Shown in pieces: positions 46,268 to 57,743 of a stretch of DNA of 64,000 nucleotides; the stretch's first letter is position 1, and each line of letters opens with the position of its first letter. A program made the translations under genes and the position numbers. The stretch lies in the NCBI GenBank assembly GCA_018296165.2, contig JACKQL020000009.1, forward strand, positions 1,054,001 to 1,118,000. Direction: 5' to 3'. The notes under the pieces were generated by a model that saw nothing but the letters and a program-made list of their open reading frames with translations, was not told the origin of the DNA and did not search any database. This DNA comes from Termitomyces sp. T153. Lineage: Eukaryota; Basidiomycota; Agaricomycetes; Agaricales; Lyophyllaceae.

Positions 46268-47622
46268 GATACACACCAATTCCACTTGCTCTCCTGGCAG
46301 TGCCAGATGGCTTGATGGCACTGGTTGACATGCTTGTCCTCTGCCTCAGCATGCTGCCAATGCCCAATGCAAAGCCCAAACTCAACTGCACTCTCTTGCC
46401 CTGCAGCAGCCCAAGGCCCAACTGTGCCCTCCCATGGCCCACCTCTGACTTGGTCCCATGCACCCTGAATACCACCAACAATGAATATGATAAGTGCAAA
46501 GAGGCTGATTGTAGGCATGTAGATGAGGATGGCAATGAACTGCATGACAATGATAATGCTGATTTCAAACATGTGTGAGAAGAGGTCTGGGATTGTTGTG
46601 TTGACTTTTAAGAGTTAGAGCAAGTGAGGAAGAGGAGAGGAGGGGAGTGTGTATTACCAGCTGCAACATCCTGCATGACACATGTGATTACATGGGAAGT
46701 GGGTGTTTTGTCTAGCCATCTACAAGTATATATAGGTCTCACTGAGTATACACTTCATAAGACAATATGACACACCAAAGTATAGTTCCAAGAATAGTCT
46801 TGATGAGCTGTTTGTGCAGCAAAGCAGATGCTCTGAGGGTACTGAGAGCCAGGGTTGTCTGTGCTATGAAAAAGACAGTGAGCATGAGGCAGACAAGAAG
46901 GACATAGCCAACAAGATAGCTACAAGGGTTAGCTGGATCTACAACAGCACACTAATCCCACTCACAAAGTCACATCCATGTCTGCAGGATCCAGATGTAT
47001 ACTATACTCTGTTGCCCATGCACCAAGCAACCATGGCTGCAAAACCTCAATCCCACATTTGAAGACTGTAGCAAAAGTAAATGCAGGCTGGAAAATCATC
47101 CAGTATCTTCCTCCTAGTGTAACAAGGTACATCTTGACTGTGATTAACATGATATTGAGCATTACAATCACACACTGGAATACAGGAAGGGAACTTGACT
47201 TACCAAAGCCCCAACTGATATGTCCCTCACTGGATTCCTCCTTGACAATAAGCTTCCCATCCTCCTGGAGCATCTCTGCCTCCTGCTTAGCATCCATCTC
47301 CCACTCAGTCTTCTCTTCCTTCTTCTTTTACTGTGCAACTTCAGCCTTGAGCTTTGAGTTCCTTGCCAGTGCATCAGAGATCAATCCCTGACTCAGAATC
47401 TGCCCATCAGAACTGAGAGATACAACAAATTCTGAGATGGGAGCTGCCATGTTGACATTGTGCATCTGTAGATGGAATGTCAATCAGACAAAACCTTTTT
47501 GGGGGGTATGAGGAATTTTGTATGTGTACCATGAGGAAGACAGTTCTGCCTTGAATGAGGTCACCAATGAAGCATTTGTTGGTGATCCACTTGGCTGTGT
47601 GTACATCTAGTGAAGCAAGAAC
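46268..47622 (-). pseudogene. ABCC (MRP-type) ABC transporter fragment
   Basis: Minus-strand exons 47622-47530 and 47465-47204, with GT-AG introns (47466-47529, 64 nt), join to a third exon beginning after an AG near 47140. The first gives the D-loop and H-loop zone of nucleotide-binding domain 1 (ASLDVHTAKWI, GDLIQGRTVFL; then HNVNMAAPISEFVVSL). Next comes the linker (DGQILSQGLISDALA, DGKLIVKEESSEGHISW) and the start of the second membrane domain (VKMYLVTLGGRYW, QPWLLGAWATEY). A further hydrophobic piece near 46470-46572 (IIIVMQFIAILIYM) fits the following helices. A TAA after KAEVAQ, missing ends and CpG loss show a pseudogene. Such pumps export conjugated drugs or metabolites. The upstream NBD1 and the downstream NBD2 are absent. 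Confidence 0.82.
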
Positions 47623-48060
47623 CTATGACAATAACATCAATTGCATTCTTTCTTCCAGGAGAGAATACACACATCAACCAAGAGAAGTATTTCAGCAGAA
47701 GAATAGATCACTTGTGCAAGGGTAATGCAAGCCTATACCACTCTTGCAAACCAATACTCTGAACAAGGTCAAATGTATAAAACCACCTTTTGTCTGCTAC
47801 TGAGTGTCAAACCCTTCTTGCCAACTTCAGTAAGATCACCAGCTGTGAAAAGCTCCAAATCACATGTTCAAAAAGCTTCATGACAAGTGGGTGCTGAATA
47901 TTCCAAAAGTTCTCATTGGTGCTGATGTTGGCATAGAAAATGAGCATCACCACATCACACAAACATAGCAATGCCCTAGGGCAGCAAAGAAGACTCTTTC
48001 TATAACTTTGCACACATTTTGCCACTATCACATTGTCCTCGAGTATTTGCCCTACTCACT
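47623..48060. other. Spacer between ABCC and FunK1 fragments
   Basis: About 440 bases. An intron-like end (TCATAG on the minus strand at 47623) adjoins the ABCC exon, so more of that gene may once have lain here, but I see no readable exon. Confidence 0.4.
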
Positions 48061-48061
48061 G

Positions 48062-48363
48062 GAGGCTTTTGACAATACATGGGAGATGGCCATTGTCATA
48101 TAAGATGCTTTGATAGGTACATGTTTGCTTGAAATTCTGCAATACTTTTCTGATTGGTTAAACTATCCATGCATCTAGCTCATGGAATGGCAGCCACAGA
48201 GGCTGAAGTTCTTCACCATGATATCAGCAATGGGAACATCATGTTCAAGCAATATGCAGATGGAACAGTTCAAGGCTATCTCATTGACTGGGACCTTTCC
48301 CTAGATCTGACTTTGGCTTCTGATCTGTCTGCAGAGGCACAGCCTGAATGTACAGTACAGGTA
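48062..48363 (+). pseudogene. FunK1 fungal protein kinase fragment
   Basis: Two pieces: 48062-48116 (EAFDNTWEMAIVI, stop, DALI) and 48179-48363, joined over a 62-nt GT-AG intron (48117-48178) to give DALIAHGMAATEAEVLHHDIS. The catalytic loop HHDISNGNIM (HRDIS normally) and the LIDWDLSL motif (DWD replacing DFG) are diagnostic of the fungal FunK1 family (Pfam Pkinase_fungal). A TAA lies inside the first piece. The reading ends at a donor-like CAG/GTATTA and the next exon is missing; a minus-strand fragment of another gene starts there. Only the catalytic loop region of the kinase survives. Confidence 0.78.
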
Positions 48364-48367
48364 TTAC

Positions 48368-49420
48368 CTAAATAACTGTTTCTGCAAGCCATGTGAAGGA
48401 TGGTATTCTTGTTCTCATCATGGATGGTGGCAAGAGGCTTGGAGCCATGGTTATTGACATAATCACTGCTGTCTCATCTGAACTCTGGCCATCCACTCCT
48501 AGAGATCTGACCATGAGAAGCATCTTGTTCCAATCCAGATGATTTTCATATTCAACTTGGTCTTGACAATGACCACTCCTTGCAAGGTATAGCTTGAATA
48601 TGCTAGTTAGCCAATGAAAAGATGGAGAAAGGATACACATACTTGTTTCTGTCACATCCTAACTTGCTTATGGTGACTCATAGCTTGAATCTCAGCTGCC
48701 ATGCATACAAGAACATCCTCTGGCTGATTATTGGCCCTTGGACAGGCCTTTGCACAAGCCTTCCAAAGAGTGTCAAGATGATTGAGGAAATGTCATGCAA
48801 CTATGTCTGTAGACAAGTCCTTCTCAGGATACTTCTGCATCACCATGTCAGCAAATTGCCAAGCAAGTGAGACATTCCATATATTCTCAGGAGCCTCAAT
48901 ATGAATCTGTGGGTGCTGGAGGTTTGGTCCAGGAGCATCGTCATTGAAACAAAAATTGAACACATCCTGGGGCATGGCCAGTAGCTCTGGTCTTTCTGAG
49001 ACAATATTTGGGAATTCTCTATCTTTCTTTGTTCCAAGGAGGGACTGCATCTCTTTCTAGACAACATGCATGGTATCATTGTGCTGTTCAGTTTGTACTT
49101 CTTGGCCTTGTGGTACTTTGAAAGGGAATGTCCACTGCACCAATGATGTTTTATGTCCAGGCTCACCAAAATGTTGCACAGTTGCATCAAAATCACTGCA
49201 TAAGGCCAAGACTTTATCCTCTAGTCTTCTAAGAGTAGGTCCAATGTCATCACTGTCATAGACAATGCCATCATTGTTGTCTTCATTGTCTTCATTATAG
49301 TCTTCTTTGTCTGTGATGTCACTGCCACTGCCATTATCACTAGCAGCCCCACCTCAGAGTCTCCTAGCAACATGGAGAGGCAGCTGAGTTGCATCATTTG
49401 AAGGAGTGCTCTTGTCACCC
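48368..49420 (-). pseudogene. Acidic unknown protein with 'SSDE' C-terminal motif, broken
   Basis: The minus-strand reading from 49420 needs frame changes. Pieces include an acidic stretch (DYNEDNEDNNDGIVYDSDD), RRLEDKVLALCSDFDATV, then 49050-48793 (LLAMPQDVFNFCFNDDAPGP, WQFADMVMQKYPEKD), HFLNHLDTLWKACAKACPR, and 48655-48368 with NKMLLMVRSLGVDGQSSDE. From memory, 'LG(I/V)DGMSSDES' endings are frequent in multicopy hypothetical proteins of agaricomycetes, which fits, but I cannot name a function. At least three stops interrupt it. Confidence 0.45.
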
Positions 49421-49815
49421 TCTCTAGTCCCTCAAAGTCTCAAACTCTTTGCCATTTGGGGAGTGGTAGATGATCAAAAAGAGCTGTGAAGGTGAGCAGA
49501 AGGGGTGAGAACCAGTTTTTCATTAATCTTGGGCAACAAAGTGAGCTGGTAATTCAATCAACCAGTTCTAGGAAGTATGTCCATCCATACAAAATCATCA
49601 CAGTTGCATTGCTTGGACTTTTCAAAAGAAGTCACAATTATAGGTGGCGAGTGAACACTCTCAGAATGAGGACCAGGTGACACATAGGATGGCATTGAAA
49701 ATTTTTGAGAGGTCAGTGATTGCTGCACTTGCCAAGTGGGACTCAAGCAAATCATTTGGTTTTGAAGCAGTAGATGGTCATCAGGAACCTTGCTTGAAAT
49801 GTGAGGTGAACACAT
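49421..49815. other. Spacer with no recognised gene
   Basis: About 395 CpG-poor bases between two minus-strand broken genes. Only short frames are present. Confidence 0.4.
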
Positions 49816-51806
49816 TTAATCATTGACAAGAGAAGTTCCTGCAGTCTCACAAGTATAGGAGGCAACAGATTGAGACAATGCACATGATCTCAATGGCAAA
49901 GAATGGGGTCTCATTCCAAACAGCTTGAGAAAAAAACAAGTCAGATATTTGATAATCAAAGATAGTATGAATTTACTTGGTAGTCAACTGGCATTGATGG
50001 GTTGGGCAAATTTTCTTTCTGTTTTCCAGCATGATAAGGTCTTTCATCAGTGAAGTTGGAGACAGTTTGTTGCTTCCCTTTGTAATGAGCAGGCCTTGAG
50101 TTGGTGGTACTGGGGATGTCATCTCTGTCAATAGGCATTGGGTTGTCATTGTCTTCAGATTCTGTGTCAGATTCATATCCATTTTGGCCTGCAACATTGA
50201 GTATGACATCCTCATCTGAAGGATGTTCAGCAGCAGAGGGCTCAGCTTGTGTTGTTTCATTTGATTGTGCTGGATGCATGGATACCTTCCCTTCCAAAGC
50301 ATAAATCCTCTGTTTAAGCTTGGTAACAGTTTCTTCATGAATACTCTTTTTCTGCAACAGAGGTAGTGGAAACCCAAGGAAGTGAAAAAAAATGAAAGAC
50401 ATACAACTCTGAGCTTGCCAACCAACTTTTGCACTTGATCAAGTTGTAAATGAGCCTCTTGCATCTGTTTCAGTGCTTGATAACATTGAACTTGAAGATT
50501 ATCTCACTTTGATTTGTGTGGCTTGGTGTGCCTCTTGAAGAGCTGACAATTGATCCTGAAGCACCTAACATTGAAAAATAAGTAAGAACAAAAGAAAGCA
50601 GGAAGTGACCAACTGATGCCTCTGTTGCAGACTACATACTGGTACCTGACTCTACAGACTTCAAAGCTGCCAGCTTAACCTGAGAAAAAGGGTGTTTTAG
50701 TTGACTGGAATGACAAGAAATGGTATGCCAGAGGCTTACTGCATTTTCTTGAACCTTCTTCCATTCAGTTGATAATTCCTCCTGGTGTCAACTCAGAGTG
50801 TTTCAATGGGTGTTCTGAAGGCTTGGCAATTGACTCTGAAGATCTTGGATAGTGGCCTAACAATGAGGAATCAATGGAGAAGGGAAAAATGCATGAATCA
50901 GTTACTGACAGAAGCCTTTGCAGACTGCATGCTCATTTCTGATTGTACATCTTTCAATGCTGCTAACTCAGCCTGACAAAAGTGTCAGAGCAAAAATGAT
51001 GAGAAGTCAATGGGCAAACACTTACTGTGTTCTGTTGGAGAAGCCCCTCTTTAACAGATATTTGAATTTCCAGGGTCTGTTGCTCCTCCTTGGCCACTGC
51101 AATTGACTCTGAAGTCTTTGAATCATCACCTAAGTATTGGATGGTAAGCAGAGAGTAAAAGCAGACAAAGAATAATGGACTGATGATTTGATGGACTGTG
51201 TACTCAGCTCTGACTCAACAGATTTCAATGCTGCCAGCTCAACCTGAGAAAATGTTAAAGCTGAAACAACAAAAAGCCAATTGATGAAGGCATACTGTTT
51301 TCTCTTGAAGAGACTTCTTTTCAGCAGATAATTGTGCTTCAAGACTCTCCTTTTCTGTTTTGGTTGTTTGCAGTTGACTCATAGTCATTGATCTGCTGAA
51401 GATTTGAGAACTGACTCTGGAGATTTGAAATGGTCATCTAACAATGAAGGATGAGCAAAGGACACAAACAGATAGAGAATGACAGACCAATGCCTCTGTA
51501 GACTGCATTTTCCATGTCCTCTCAACCAACTCAGCTGGCCTGGAGTGATTTGATGAGTCTGCTTGAGATTTTGTATGGCCACTTAAGATCCAGGATTTAA
51601 TGGGGAGCAAAAGAAGGTGATGAATAGTGACCCCACTGTTGACTCTTCAGACTGGGCTTCCAACTTTGCCTGAAAGTCAGATATGACAATCTTGGTGGCA
51701 TCCAGCTCAGCCTGAGAAGTTGCTTGGAGTTAGAATGATAATTTGTTTGTTGATCTTGACAAGCACTCACAATTTTCTTGTTGACTTTTTTCTGGTCCAC
51801 AGCCAT
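49816..51806 (-). pseudogene. Multi-exon coiled-coil gene built from repeated exon pairs
   Basis: The minus strand starts MAVDQKKVNKKI (51806-51771). Exons with consistent GT-AG borders follow: 51711-51637, about 51581-51510, about 51426-51300, 51243-51181, 51129-51026, 50972-50910, 50856-50740, 50679-50614, 50564-50508, 50464-50408, 50351-49977 and 49923-49816 (TAA). Two exon types alternate: a long one (LQSQL...LEAQLSAEKKSLQEK) and a 21-22-codon one (VELAALKSVESELSTQS, AELAALKDVQSEMSMQS). All are heptad-like, rich in Q, E, L and S. The large exon near the end is acidic (ESDTESEDNDNPMPIDRDD) and the last reads LFGMRPHSLPLRS. A TAG in the 50679-50614 exon, stops in 50856-50740 and odd exon lengths (104 nt) show decay. 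Function unknown; perhaps structural or a nuclear scaffold. Confidence 0.6.
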
Positions 51807-51839
51807 ACACTCTCAAAGAATGTGTTGCTCTCTTTTAAC

Positions 51840-54800
51840 TGACCCCAGTTGTTCCCTCATAGAGAGGCCCTCTATGAAGATGACTGGAGTGGCAGCAGAG
51901 CTCCAGAAGAGGAACACAGAGGGGAATTTGGAGGCACATTCAACCTGGAGTTCCCAGACAAAGCAGTAGAGGTGGGGGACTGGATTTATGCCACCACTTT
52001 ACATTTGCTGCCCTCTATCACGGATATTTGGGCAAGCCAGACTACATCCCAGTGACTGGCTCAGGCATTCACTGATAACTCCATGCCCTTGGAGTTCCAG
52101 AACATCATACCCCCCTACTTCCATGCATTTGAGGATGTGTTCACCAAGGCCTCATTCAACTCACTTCTAGAGCACAAGCAGTGGGACCACACCATTGAAC
52201 TACTGCTGGACTCTGCACCCTCCAGCTGTAAGGTTTACCCACTAGAGCCCAAGGAGCAGGACAAACCTGATGCCTTCCTGCAAGAGAACCTAGACTCCAG
52301 TTGCATATGCCCCTCAAAATCTCCAATGGCTTTTCCAGTCTTCTTCATCAAGAAAAAAGATGGCTCACTCCAACTGGTTCAGGACTACGAGGCTCTCAAT
52401 GCCATGACCATGAAGAACTGCTACTCCCTCCCTCTCATCTCAAACTCCCTCCCTCTCATCTCCAAGCTCATCAACAACCTTCAGGGTGCATGGTACTTCA
52501 CCAAACTGGATGTATAGTAGGGCTACAACAATATGTGCATCCAGGAGGGAGACAAGTGAAAGGTGCCTTCTGGACCAGTCATGGATTGTTTGAACCTCTC
52601 GTTATGTTCTTTGGACTCACCAATAGCCCAGCCACCTTCCAGACAATGATGAATGACATCTTCTGAGACCTCATTGCCAAAGGCATAATGTGTGTATACC
52701 TTCACAACATCCTCATCTACACCAAAATGCCAGAAGAGCACTGCCAGATCATGTGCCTCATCTTAGAATGTCTCTGCTAGCACCAGCTATACCTCAAACT
52801 GGAAAAGTGCAAGTTTGAACAGACCTGGATTGAGTATCTGGGCCTGATCATCTCACATGGAATGGCAGAGATGGATCCAGTGAAGGTGGCAGGTGTTGCA
52901 GAATGCCTAAAGCCCAAGAATAAGGAGATGCAGGCCTTCCTAGGCTTTGCAAACTTCTACTGGATATTCATCCAGGACTTGCATCATACCCACCTGCTAT
53001 TTGACCTCACTGGGAAGGATGTTGCATGGAGCTTGGAGTCTCTGGAGCAGACAGCTTTTAGCACTCTCAAGCATACAGTTACTTTTGGACCCATTTGGCA
53101 TCTGGTGGCCTTCTACTCCAAGAGGCTAAATGTGGTAGAGTGTAACTACAAGATCCCTGACAAGAAGATGTTGGCCATCATCCAGTTATTTGAGGAATGG
53201 TGTGTACATTTCCTGGAAGGTGCATGGCACAAGTTGATGGTCTGAACAGATCACAAGAACCTTGAGTACTTCTGGACAGCCAAGAAACTCAATTGCCAAC
53301 AAGCCTGATGGTCCCTCTATCTAGCCAACTTAGACTTCTTGCTGCACCACAAGCCCAGCCAGAGCATGGGAAAACCAGATGCCCTGTTCCAGAGAGCAGA
53401 CCATGGCACTGGAGGGGAGAACAATAGCAACATTGTGCTCCTCCAGCCTAAATTGTTTGCAATCCAAACAATGGAAGGTCTAGCCATTGAGGGAGTGGAG
53501 ATAGATATCCTCTGGAACATCTGGCAGGGCAACTGGGATGGTCAGTAGAAGGAACTCATTGCTCAAGCAGCCAGGGCATTGAATTCAGGGCATACTACAG
53601 GTGCCAAATCAGACCAAGCAAACAAATAGGCTCTCCAAGATGGGATCTTGACTTTTTGGGATTGTATCTATGTGCCCAACATTCCAGAGCTCTACCAGAG
53701 GATTGTAGAGCAACACCATGACTCCCAGATTGCTGGGTGCCCCAGATGATGGAAAATGCTGGAGCTTGTCTCACAGAATTACTAGTGGCCCCAGATGTCC
53801 CAGTATATTGGGTCCTACACTAGTACATGCAATCTCTGCCTCCAGACCCAGCCTCAGCATCACCTCTCTGGACAGCTACACTCTCTATCCATCCCTGCAG
53901 AGCAATGGAGTGTTGCCTCTGTGGACTTCATTGTAGAACTCCCCAACACTCATGGTTACAATACCATCATGGTAGTGGTGGGTCTGTATGGCAAATGAGC
54001 ACACTTCATTCTGGCTCACACTACCCACTCCACCATGAGCACCACAAACCTGTACCAGAGAAATGTCTGGAAGCTCCATGGCCTCTCTGATGCCTATGTC
54101 TCTGATTGGGGTCCACAGTTCATAGTGGACTGCACCAGGGAACTCTACCAACTACTTGGCATGAAGCTCCACACCTCCACCACCTACCACCCACAGTCTG
54201 ATGGCTAGACCAAGCACATAAACCAGGAGTTGGAGCAGCACCTCTGCCTCTTCTGCAATGAGCACCAAGATGACTAGGACAAACTCCTCCCTGACATGGA
54301 GTTCTAGTACAACAACCATATCCATGTGTCCACCCAAGTCTCCCCTTTCTTCTTGATACTGGATGGCACCTGCACATGGGTTTTGAACCCCAGGCCTGGC
54401 CCTTGGAGAATGAAGCAGTAAACAAGTTTGTGGACCAGATGGAGAAGTCACAGGAGGAGGCCTGAGCAGCTCTTGCAAAGGCAAAGGATAACATGGTGTG
54501 GTACTATGACCATAGAAGGACCCTGGCACTCAAATACCAGCCCAGAGATTGAGTCTACCTGGATGCTTCCAATATTACAACTACTCAACCATCAAAAAAG
54601 CTCTTGCACTGCCAAGTGGGACCTTTGACAGTGGAACAACAGGTAGGGCCCCTAGTCTATCAACTCCACCTCCCCATGGGAATGCACTAGCTCCATCTAG
54701 TGTTCAATGTGGTCAAGTTGTCTTTGGCCCCAAAGAGCCTTATTCTGGGGCAACATCTGCTACCCCCACCTCTGATGGTGGTCAACAACAATGAGGAGTA

Positions 54801-55431
54801 TGAGGTGGAGGAGATCCTGGATAGTCATCTATTCTGGTGACAGCTACAGTACAAGGTGAAGTGGAAAGGTTGTGGTATTGAGGACATCTCCTGGGAACTA
54901 TAGGAGAACATGCATGCCCCAGGGCTTATCAGTGAGTTCCATCAGAAGCACCCAGATGCACTGCATGCTATCTGAGGAATCTATCCCATCTCCCCAGTGG
55001 ACCAGGCAATCCAGAACTTTCTCCACCTCACACAGTGAGATGCTGCATGCTAGAGAGGGGGTGATGTCAGGGGACTTCCATTTCTGACCTCTGTGGCTTG
55101 TTCCAATGCCTCCACAGCTTGCTTGATGTTTCCAAGGCTCACTCCAGACCTCCAGAGATCTCCAGAGACCTACAGAACTGTCTGTATTACCTCATGAATT
55201 ACTTCTCTAGGGTTAGGAGTAGCTCTGGTCTTCTGTACAGCCATTCCCACACCTCCACCACCTGCTGATGCACTGCACTGAGCAGCAGGGATCCTTAGAC
55301 TTGTTCTCTTCAGATTCTCCTATGCTAGGGGATTGGTTACTGTTGTATTGTCATCTACTTGCTAATATACTTTGAATTCCCCTCTGCTAGCTGCATGACT
55401 CAGATCTGCTGCACCAGAGGTTGCCCTTACA
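51840..55431 (+). mobile_element. Gypsy-4: 5'-truncated chromovirus with 3' LTR
   Basis: Begins inside the protease-RT linker (EVGDWIYATTLHLLPSITD). RT motifs are [55 protein letters not shown], and VYLHNILIY where YLDD is normal, so both catalytic aspartates are lost. RNase H-like LVAFYSKRLNVVECNYKI follows, then integrase (53640-54400) and a chromodomain near 54790-54960 (YEVEEILDSHLFW, YKVKWKGCGIEDISWE), which places it among chromoviruses. A polypurine tract AGAGAGGGGGTGA adjoins the 3' LTR at 55065. Many TAG and TGA stops are present. Confidence 0.88.
55065..55431 (+). repeat. Probable 3' LTR of Gypsy-4
   Basis: Starts TGTCAGGGGACTTCC directly after the polypurine tract. I end it at CCCTTACA (55431) by the TG..CA rule and because Helitron-type repeats start right after. 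There is no second LTR for comparison. Confidence 0.5.
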
Positions 55432-55439
55432 GTTTGGGA

Positions 55440-55640
55440 CTTAGCATTGAGTTGGAAATACAAAGACCTAACCAAACAAACAAAGTGAGGTTGGGTCTGG
55501 GACTAAGCATTAAGTTTGAAATACAAGGACCTAACTGAACAAAGTGGGGTCAGGTTTGGGACTAAGCATTGAGTTTGAAATACAAGGACCTAACCAAATG
55601 AAGTGGGTCTGGGATGAAGCAAGAGCTACAGGCCCATGCC
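55440..55640. repeat. Minisatellite at the Helitron-1 left end
   Basis: Three units of about 60 bp, each with AAATACAAGGACCTAAC, AAAGTGAGGTTGGGTCTGG and GACTAAGCATTGAG. The same family recurs at 62130-62430 in front of the second Helitron. Confidence 0.85.
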
Positions 55641-56153
55641 AAAGGCACAGACCATAGCTCATCTATCTATATAGTATGCAACAACAGACGTGAAAATGTG
55701 GCTGTGCCTATGCAACAACTTTTCTGCTGACTAAAATTTGTCAGTGCTAACAAATGCTGACAAATTTAAACCCTTTTATGGTAATACAATCAGATTTGGC
55801 TGTTTTTATGCTCTTCGGATAAATTTTTTGCCAAAACAAATGCAGTAGACAGCTTTAATACATATATACTATCTTTTGACTATGTGTAAAAGGTGCCAGA
55901 TAGTCTGCAGGGATGAAAAAGGCCAAATGTGATTTAGTGGACACTGCTTTTCATGCCTCGTGCGTTTTTTGACACAACATGACCAAACAATGGGCATTTC
56001 CAAAGTTGTGGAAAGGAGGCCACACAACAAAGTATGTTTTGTCACATCTATTGATTGATTGATGTTGACTAACAAGCTTATTAGTAACTCCTTAACCACA
56101 TTGAGCTATTGTTATATTAAATATCTCATCATGCAAGTCAATTTTAATGGTTT

Positions 56154-57725
56154 TTGACTGTTAAATTGCTTAACAATGGATGTTATAGGCAACCACCTAC
56201 TACTCCTGAAAGCCAAAGGCAACAAGCTAGGAATCAAAGGAGACTTGAACAGTTACAAATGACAGATCCTGACAATTGTCAAGCAAATAGAAACAATAGA
56301 TCTTTCGAACAGATCAATACTGTGGTTGTCCTACCACTTCAATTGGGGCCTGGGGGTATCAATCAATCTATGGGAACTGGGGGTTTGAGACCTATAGCCA
56401 CTGCTTCTGGCTCTTTGGGAAGACCTATTAGGCAGGCAGCAGCTGCTGATGATCCATTTTTTATGGTCATCCCAGAAACTGTTTTGCCTGAAGGGTGGGA
56501 TGCTCCTTTGCAGAATCCCATTTCTAGAGTGGTGCCACCTCTATCTGCTCCTATACAGAGAAGAGGCAATAGAGTCAATCAGTCTGCTCTTGCTCAAGCT
56601 GCTATGGTCATTCCAGAAACAGTTTTGCCAGAAGGTTGGGATGCTCCTTTGCAGAATCCCTTACCTAGAATGGTGCCACCTTTGCCTGCTCCTGTACATA
56701 GAAGGGTCAGAAATGGTCCCTTGCCAGAGCTTATAATGGTACCAGCTCCACTTGCTCCCCAGGCACTGTTAGAAGAGCAACAAAGGCTGAGACAGAGGCA
56801 ACAAGAGCAGGCACTGGCAATCTTGCAAGAGCAACAAAGGCTAAGGCATATTGCTATGGCTACAGAGCAGGAGAGGCAACAACAAGAGGTACTAGCAGTG
56901 TTGCAAGAGCAACAAAGGCTGAGACAAGATCAGGAGAGGCAACAGGCATTGGCTATTCTGAGCCAGGAAAGGTTGAGGGAGGAAGAAGGAGAGGTCAGTC
57001 AAGGACAACTTGAATATGTCACTGGGACTAACAAAGTCTAACAGAATATTGATCTGAATCCTGAACATAGGCCTTTGAATGCAGTTATGGCTCAAAGAAT
57101 TTTTCAAGGCTGGGAACAGCAACATGAAGCTGATCTGGAAGAGGATTTCAATGATTTAGGTCCTCAGAATGATATACCTTCTGAGGATGACTTGGAATAT
57201 GTTGATCCTGTTCAACAGAGACCTGCAGAACAATTGGATCCTCCCCTTGATGTGCCATTGGGTCCTCAGGATGACATATCTTCTGATGATGACTTGGAAT
57301 ATGTTGATCCTGTTCAACAGAGACCTGCAGAGCAATTGGATCCTCCCCTTGATATGCCATTAGGTCCTCAGGATGACATCCCTTCTGATGATGACTTGGA
57401 TTATGTTGATCCTGTTCAACAGAGACCTGCAAAAGACTTGGACCCTGCTTCACCCAACCATCCAGCAGGACTACAGAATCCTGCTGAACAGCCTCCTCTT
57501 GAGCTTCCTATGCCACCACAGCTTGACCCTATTCAGCCTGTTCCAAGAGGAAGGCAACCTTACTTGATTGAATACCCTCCACACTATCTTGGTCCCATGA
57601 CTGTTATATGTCCACACTGCCAAGCTCTACATTTTGATGCTGAAAAGCTCACCAAGTCTACTATTTATAATCCAAAGTTTGGCATGTGCTGCTTACAAGG
57701 CCAAGTGAATTTGCCCAGGCTTTGA
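56154..57725 (+). pseudogene. Helitron-1 N-terminal accessory region with internal repeats
   Basis: One frame runs from about 56154 to 57725, interrupted by a TAA at 57039-57041. It has a basic, glutamine-rich start (NRRLEQLQMTD-like), two copies of VIPETVLPEGWDAPLQNP (near 56464 and 56608), a tract of EEQQRLRQ repeats, then FQGWEQQHEADLEEDFNDLG. Three acidic repeats of about 34 residues follow (LEYVDPVQQRPAEQLDPP; 57165-57450) and a zinc-like CPHCQALHFDAEKLTKS. The last is the usual CxxC entry to the Helitron Rep domain. The preceding about 430 residues are an extension; the second Helitron has the same one. Confidence 0.7.
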
Positions 57726-57743
57726 GATGCTCCAGCAGATTTA

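Noticed and set aside
46118..46330. Phe/His-rich hydrophobic minus ORFs
   Set aside because: They translate a short A/G-rich tandem repeat.
57148..57453. Minus-strand repetitive ORF opposite the Helitron acidic repeats
   Set aside because: It is the antisense reading of the 102-bp repeats.
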